Assembly (NCBI RefSeq): GCF_910592395.1
Contig: NC_088308.1
Span: 12,913,001-12,977,000, forward strand
Source of the DNA: Lineus longissimus
Taxonomy: Eukaryota > Nemertea > Pilidiophora > Heteronemertea > Lineidae
Reading direction: 5' to 3'
Length of the DNA stretch: 64,000 nt
Under the pieces are notes generated by a model. It did no database searches. It was not told the DNA's origin and saw only the letters and a program-made list of their open reading frames with translations. Shown here one piece after another: positions 61,000 through 64,000 of the stretch (positions within the stretch are counted from its first letter, which is position 1; each line of letters starts with the position of its first letter). A program made the translations under genes and the position numbers.

Positions 61000-63900
61000 T
61001 CAAGCGAAGTTTGAATTGCTGTAATCCATGTAGCCTTCATAATACATTCCAAATGGTAAGGTGCTTATTCCATCTTCAAGTATGAACCTCTTGTCATCAA
61101 AAGGACTGAGGCTTTTTTTGTCAACTTCTTCCAAATAGATTTGGTGTTTATCTGATCTTAAGTGTCTCATCTTGTGGTAAAATGACCTACTCTTTTCAAG
61201 ACAATCAACATTGTCATCAAATGAGATATTTCTCCTTACTACATTCTTGGCAATACCCTTTAATTTCTTAGAATCGTAATCTTTTGTCCTGTAAGCGTAC
61301 ATCTTACTTCTCAGGGCAATGAATTCAGTCATCTCTACTCCTCCTAGCTCATCCTTAAAGTAGCCTGGTACCTTCTTTTTACTGGTATCATAGAGTGTAT
61401 GATCTTTTGGATAATTACTGAAGTCAAAATAGTGTTTCAACTCCTTTAAGTCTTTAGTTAAGTCATCAGTATTAATGTTAAGTACAAAGGAATCTGTATC
61501 TAGATACAGCAGTTCAATATTTTTCTCACCAAAGTACGGTTGAAGAACTTCATAATAGAATTCATACATTAATAATTTAGACAATTCAAGTACTGAAGCT
61601 CCTATGTAGATTGGTTTGTTGAATTTCATTGATGTTTTCCTCATGCTAATAGCAGCATTCTGTTCGTCAAATACGCATATCGATGAAAACCTGGGATTGG
61701 CCATTACATTCCTGGCTCTCTCCCCGTCCGATACAAATTCAATTTCAACCCTGTTCCTTACATTCTCACAAGTCTTTCCGTAGAACGCATTATTCATGAG
61801 CTTAAAATAGTCTTTCTCAAAATCAGTCTTAGAATCCATACGTCTTTTAGTGTTAAAATCAATGTATGGTGCTAACCACTTTGATTGTTTAAAGCTTATC
61901 ACTGAATGAACCCTCTTAAGTACCATTCCGTGCTTGAGGTAAAATTGTAGCATTCTGTAATGCACTATGTAATTAGTTTTATCCTTTTGTGTTAGTATTA
62001 GTTTCTCTACATTTGATCTTTTATCATCGCCCAGTAACTCTCTCTGGTAAGGACTTAATTCATCATCTTCAATAAAGAGAGATTCAGGACAGAATGGAAA
62101 GTTCCTCGACTTAAATTTAATATTTCCTGGATACTCCAAATCCACCTCTAAGAAATACCCTACCTCACTATCACTTGGAATTGCCATAATCTGCTCTTTA
62201 CTAATAGCATTCATGTTAAGTGGATCAATATCTATCATTTCAAAACTACCATAGGGTTGAGGTTCCATCATGGACCATCCGTAAAGATTGTTTGCGTCTA
62301 CGTAGAGTAGTTTGTGGTGTTCATCTGCCTTGACATGTCTTGTTCCCATAACACCCGAAATTCCACCTCGTATTGCTTTCTCAAAAGTAAGTAAGATGTT
62401 GGTATCAGTCAGTAGTTCTAGGTTTATTCCTGTGTACTTCAAACCAGCTTGCCAGGTTAGGCCTGGTGCCGAGTAACAGTGACATGGATCAATCTGAAAG
62501 TAGTTCAAATTGACATCCCTGAATTTCTCAAATAAATCAGCTAAAAGGATCACATCAGTTTTGAGGTAGAGGTCAATGAACTCACCGTGATTCCTGATCT
62601 TGAAATGATCCCATATTACCTTAGCTTCATCATAGGCAGAATCAGGTGCCATTTCATTTTTCAATTCGTCAAAAAACATAGACTTTTCTAGGTAAGTAAC
62701 ATTGTAGCTTTCATGTGATGTGTAAAAAGAGTAAGGTACTGAACCCTTCTTCCTCAATAGCTTAAAGTCAGTGGTATTTGGGAACAGCTGTCTGGTAATT
62801 TTAAAATCATCATCCAACATTGATTTGGTTATGTTGTCTAAACTGGACTGCAGGAATCTGTACGAGTCCAAAAACCTGAAACAACCGAACTGAAATGAGA
62901 TGTATTCCTCTGATGTTTTGGCAAGTATTTTCAGTTTCTTGTACTTCGGTAGCTTAGTCATTAATTCTTTAATAAATAAGTGAGAATCGTAATTACTGAG
63001 ATTGTGAAAAAATACTGGAACAAACATAGCTTTCTTTTCATTCAAATTACACGAGTTGTGAGCAGCACCTCGATATCTACCACAGTAGTGATCATGATCC
63101 TTGACCTTGTCATATCCCAAAGGTTGATTACAATAGTAACAATGTGTTTCTAATTGATATTTATGCCAGTCTTCATCTGTCATTGTTAGAGGAAAGTTAC
63201 AGTTCAATAAATTAGAGAATTGTTCTTCCATCCTGATTAACCAATTACAGAACACATCTACAACATCAGCACCCCTGTGAGACACATACTGGCTACTGTA
63301 AAGGTGTGTGTAGTCTGAGTGAACATAAACACCAACAGCTGATGCATTTTGTTTAAAAAGTTTTTTAGTGGTAACAGTGGTATCTGTCTGAGGACGAAGT
63401 CCGACTCGAGCTCTGCTCTGAGTTGTGTCGGACTTCGTCCTGAGAGCAGAGCTCGAGTTATCATTGACTGTTGTGCTTATCGCTTCGAAATCAGCATAGA
63501 TCACAAACGGAACTCTATTTTTGAATGAGTGTTTTTCAAATTTAATTTGTGACCATTTACTGTTAGGTGGAGGCAAAGTAATCTTACAGTAATCGTGTTC
63601 TCCACATTTCTTTTTATGCTTATCTAGTGTTGACTTCCTGTAAAAGTAATTCATGCATCTCCTGCAAAGATACACTCTATGAGCTAGTGTCCTGAAGAAA
63701 AGATTGATGTCTCTTATGTACATGAAATGGTCCTTGAAATACAGCAGATCGATGACATCATCATCATCATAATTCTTGGACAGGTAGAGAGGTTCTAGTT
63801 TTGCCTCACAGGTGCTCTTAGCCGATTCATTCTGCAATTTAAACACATTAATTTTGAGATTATTATCACTTTCTATCTTAGGAATATCCTTTTGAATACA

Positions 63901-64000
63901 TACAGGAAATGATTTGATTTTGATATCAGTAGTTTTCGAACTCTGTTCTCGTGACGAAGTCATTTGTAGCATATCGGTAGTAATATTTAATGTACTCTCG
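61000..64000 (-). CDS. Protein-primed DNA polymerase B, copy B (N-terminus outside window)
   Basis: Replicates the element, priming from a terminal protein as in other Polintons. The frame is open to the window edge. Motifs: Cys pattern CRRCMNYFYRKSTLDKHKKKC, exonuclease I YADFEAIS, endonuclease-VII-like CYYCNQPLGYDKVKDHDHYCG, exonuclease II HNLSNYDSH, motif A region DANNLYGWSMME, motif B NAFYGKTCENVRNR and motif C LYLDTDSF, all in order. Repeats at 63392-63457 (an inverted pair read as coding) and 63937-63962 are in frame. Opposite in orientation to copy A relative to the integrase block. No inactivating change is visible. Confidence 0.9.
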   Translation of the reverse strand, partial: ESTLNITTDMLQMTSSREQSSKTTDIKIKSFPVCIQKDIPKIESDNNLKINVFKLQNESAKSTCEAKLEPLYLSKNYDDDDVIDLLYFKDHFMYIRDINLFFRTLAHRVYLCRRCMNYFYRKSTLDKHKKKCGEHDYCKITLPPPNSKWSQIKFEKHSFKNRVPFVIYADFEAISTTVNDNSSSALRTKSDTTQSRARVGLRPQTDTTVTTKKLFKQNASAVGVYVHSDYTHLYSSQYVSHRGADVVDVFCNWLIRMEEQFSNLLNCNFPLTMTDEDWHKYQLETHCYYCNQPLGYDKVKDHDHYCGRYRGAAHNSCNLNEKKAMFVPVFFHNLSNYDSHLFIKELMTKLPKYKKLKILAKTSEEYISFQFGCFRFLDSYRFLQSSLDNITKSMLDDDFKITRQLFPNTTDFKLLRKKGSVPYSFYTSHESYNVTYLEKSMFFDELKNEMAPDSAYDEAKVIWDHFKIRNHGEFIDLYLKTDVILLADLFEKFRDVNLNYFQIDPCHCYSAPGLTWQAGLKYTGINLELLTDTNILLTFEKAIRGGISGVMGTRHVKADEHHKLLYVDANNLYGWSMMEPQPYGSFEMIDIDPLNMNAISKEQIMAIPSDSEVGYFLEVDLEYPGNIKFKSRNFPFCPESLFIEDDELSPYQRELLGDDKRSNVEKLILTQKDKTNYIVHYRMLQFYLKHGMVLKRVHSVISFKQSKWLAPYIDFNTKRRMDSKTDFEKDYFKLMNNAFYGKTCENVRNRVEIEFVSDGERARNVMANPRFSSICVFDEQNAAISMRKTSMKFNKPIYIGASVLELSKLLMYEFYYEVLQPYFGEKNIELLYLDTDSFVLNINTDDLTKDLKELKHYFDFSNYPKDHTLYDTSKKKVPGYFKDELGGVEMTEFIALRSKMYAYRTKDYDSKKLKGIAKNVVRRNISFDDNVDCLEKSRSFYHKMRHLRSDKHQIYLEEVDKKSLSPFDDKRFILEDGISTLPFGMYYEGYMDYSNSNFA
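63392..63457. repeat. Inverted pair of twin-hairpin repeats in PolB, copy B
   Basis: GGAC-GAA-GTCC plus GAGC-TCT-GCTC, an 8-nt spacer, then the reverse complement order. The whole block is a large palindrome read in frame. Confidence 0.75.
63937..63962. repeat. Twin-hairpin repeat near the PolB N-terminal side, copy B
   Basis: GAAC-TCT-GTTC then TGAC-GAA-GTCA, both stems fully paired with bases different from the common form. Confidence 0.7.

Larger units (their letters stand above)
53831..64000 (+). mobile_element. Polinton/Maverick (adintovirus-like) copy B, right part outside window
   Basis: Best preserved copy. Capsid-like, small membrane, minor capsid-like and membrane/coiled genes on plus; ATPase on minus; integrase, zinc/HNH, two small conserved genes on plus; PolB on minus running off the window. 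Genes are tightly packed and many start in a TTAAATG context. The left end begins abruptly with the capsid gene near 53800, without the upstream genes present in copy C. Damage is limited to two stops, both inside twin-hairpin repeats. Confidence 0.85.

Noticed and set aside
63380-63460. Hammerhead ribozyme core in the hairpin repeat (CTGA and GGACGAA segments)
   Set aside because: The required CUGAUGA and GAAA core elements with three stems are not present; only short independent hairpins can be drawn.

Overview
This is eukaryotic DNA from an invertebrate animal, and almost all of it is made of mobile elements stacked on and inside one another. I recognise no host gene. Evidence for an animal source is the mix of families: BEL/Pao LTR retrotransposon, CR1/L2-like and other non-LTR retrotransposons, Harbinger, Kolobok, piggyBac and hAT-like DNA transposons, a spliced transposon gene, and several copies of a Polinton/Maverick (adintovirus-like) virus-transposon. 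A marine deuterostome or similar invertebrate fits, but I cannot name a species. Start codons are assigned by ATG and homology, because several long open frames begin only at GTG/TTG or run across element junctions.

Layout. 1-2877: 5'-truncated non-LTR element (minus). 2878-18145: Polinton copy A (integrase end, zinc/HNH protein, small proteins, DNA polymerase B, a capsid-like gene, then four minus-strand genes). Its polymerase is split by a 4998-bp satellite-filled hAT-like element (6899-11896) that carries a nested 944-bp element. 18173-21327: non-LTR element with a 13-bp target duplication. 21.5-22.9 kb: SINE-like trace, MITE and a CR1/L2 3' end. 22867-23676: Harbinger derivative. 23680-27474: two-gene Kolobok element. 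27.5-29.8 kb: no gene seen. 29.8-31.4 kb: decayed Harbinger with a spliced MYB-like gene. 31873-51047: Polinton copy C, minus strand, carrying a piggyBac relic and split by a two-ORF non-LTR element (about 37083-49690), which is itself split by a young BEL/Pao element (38887-47169). 51.1-53.8 kb: non-coding with MITEs. 53831-64000: Polinton copy B, best preserved, with its polymerase running off the window.

The three Polinton copies complement each other. B shows capsid-like protein, small membrane protein, minor capsid-like protein, membrane/coiled protein, packaging ATPase, chromodomain integrase, zinc/HNH protein, two small conserved proteins and PolB. C adds genes lying on the other side of the capsid gene, and A adds genes beyond PolB. 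A and C share no gene, so they could be two halves of one copy.

The most unusual signal is a family of roughly 27-30-nt twin-hairpin repeats found only in the Polinton sequence. Many lie in frame inside coding regions. Their stems show compensating base changes, and one is a clean 30-nt presence/absence difference between the polymerases of copies A and B. Other points of interest are a recurring TTAAATG start context in the Polinton genes, a 32-residue proline-rich gene with late-domain motifs coupled through TAATG, and a TAATG stop-start overlap between the two ORFs of the non-LTR element.
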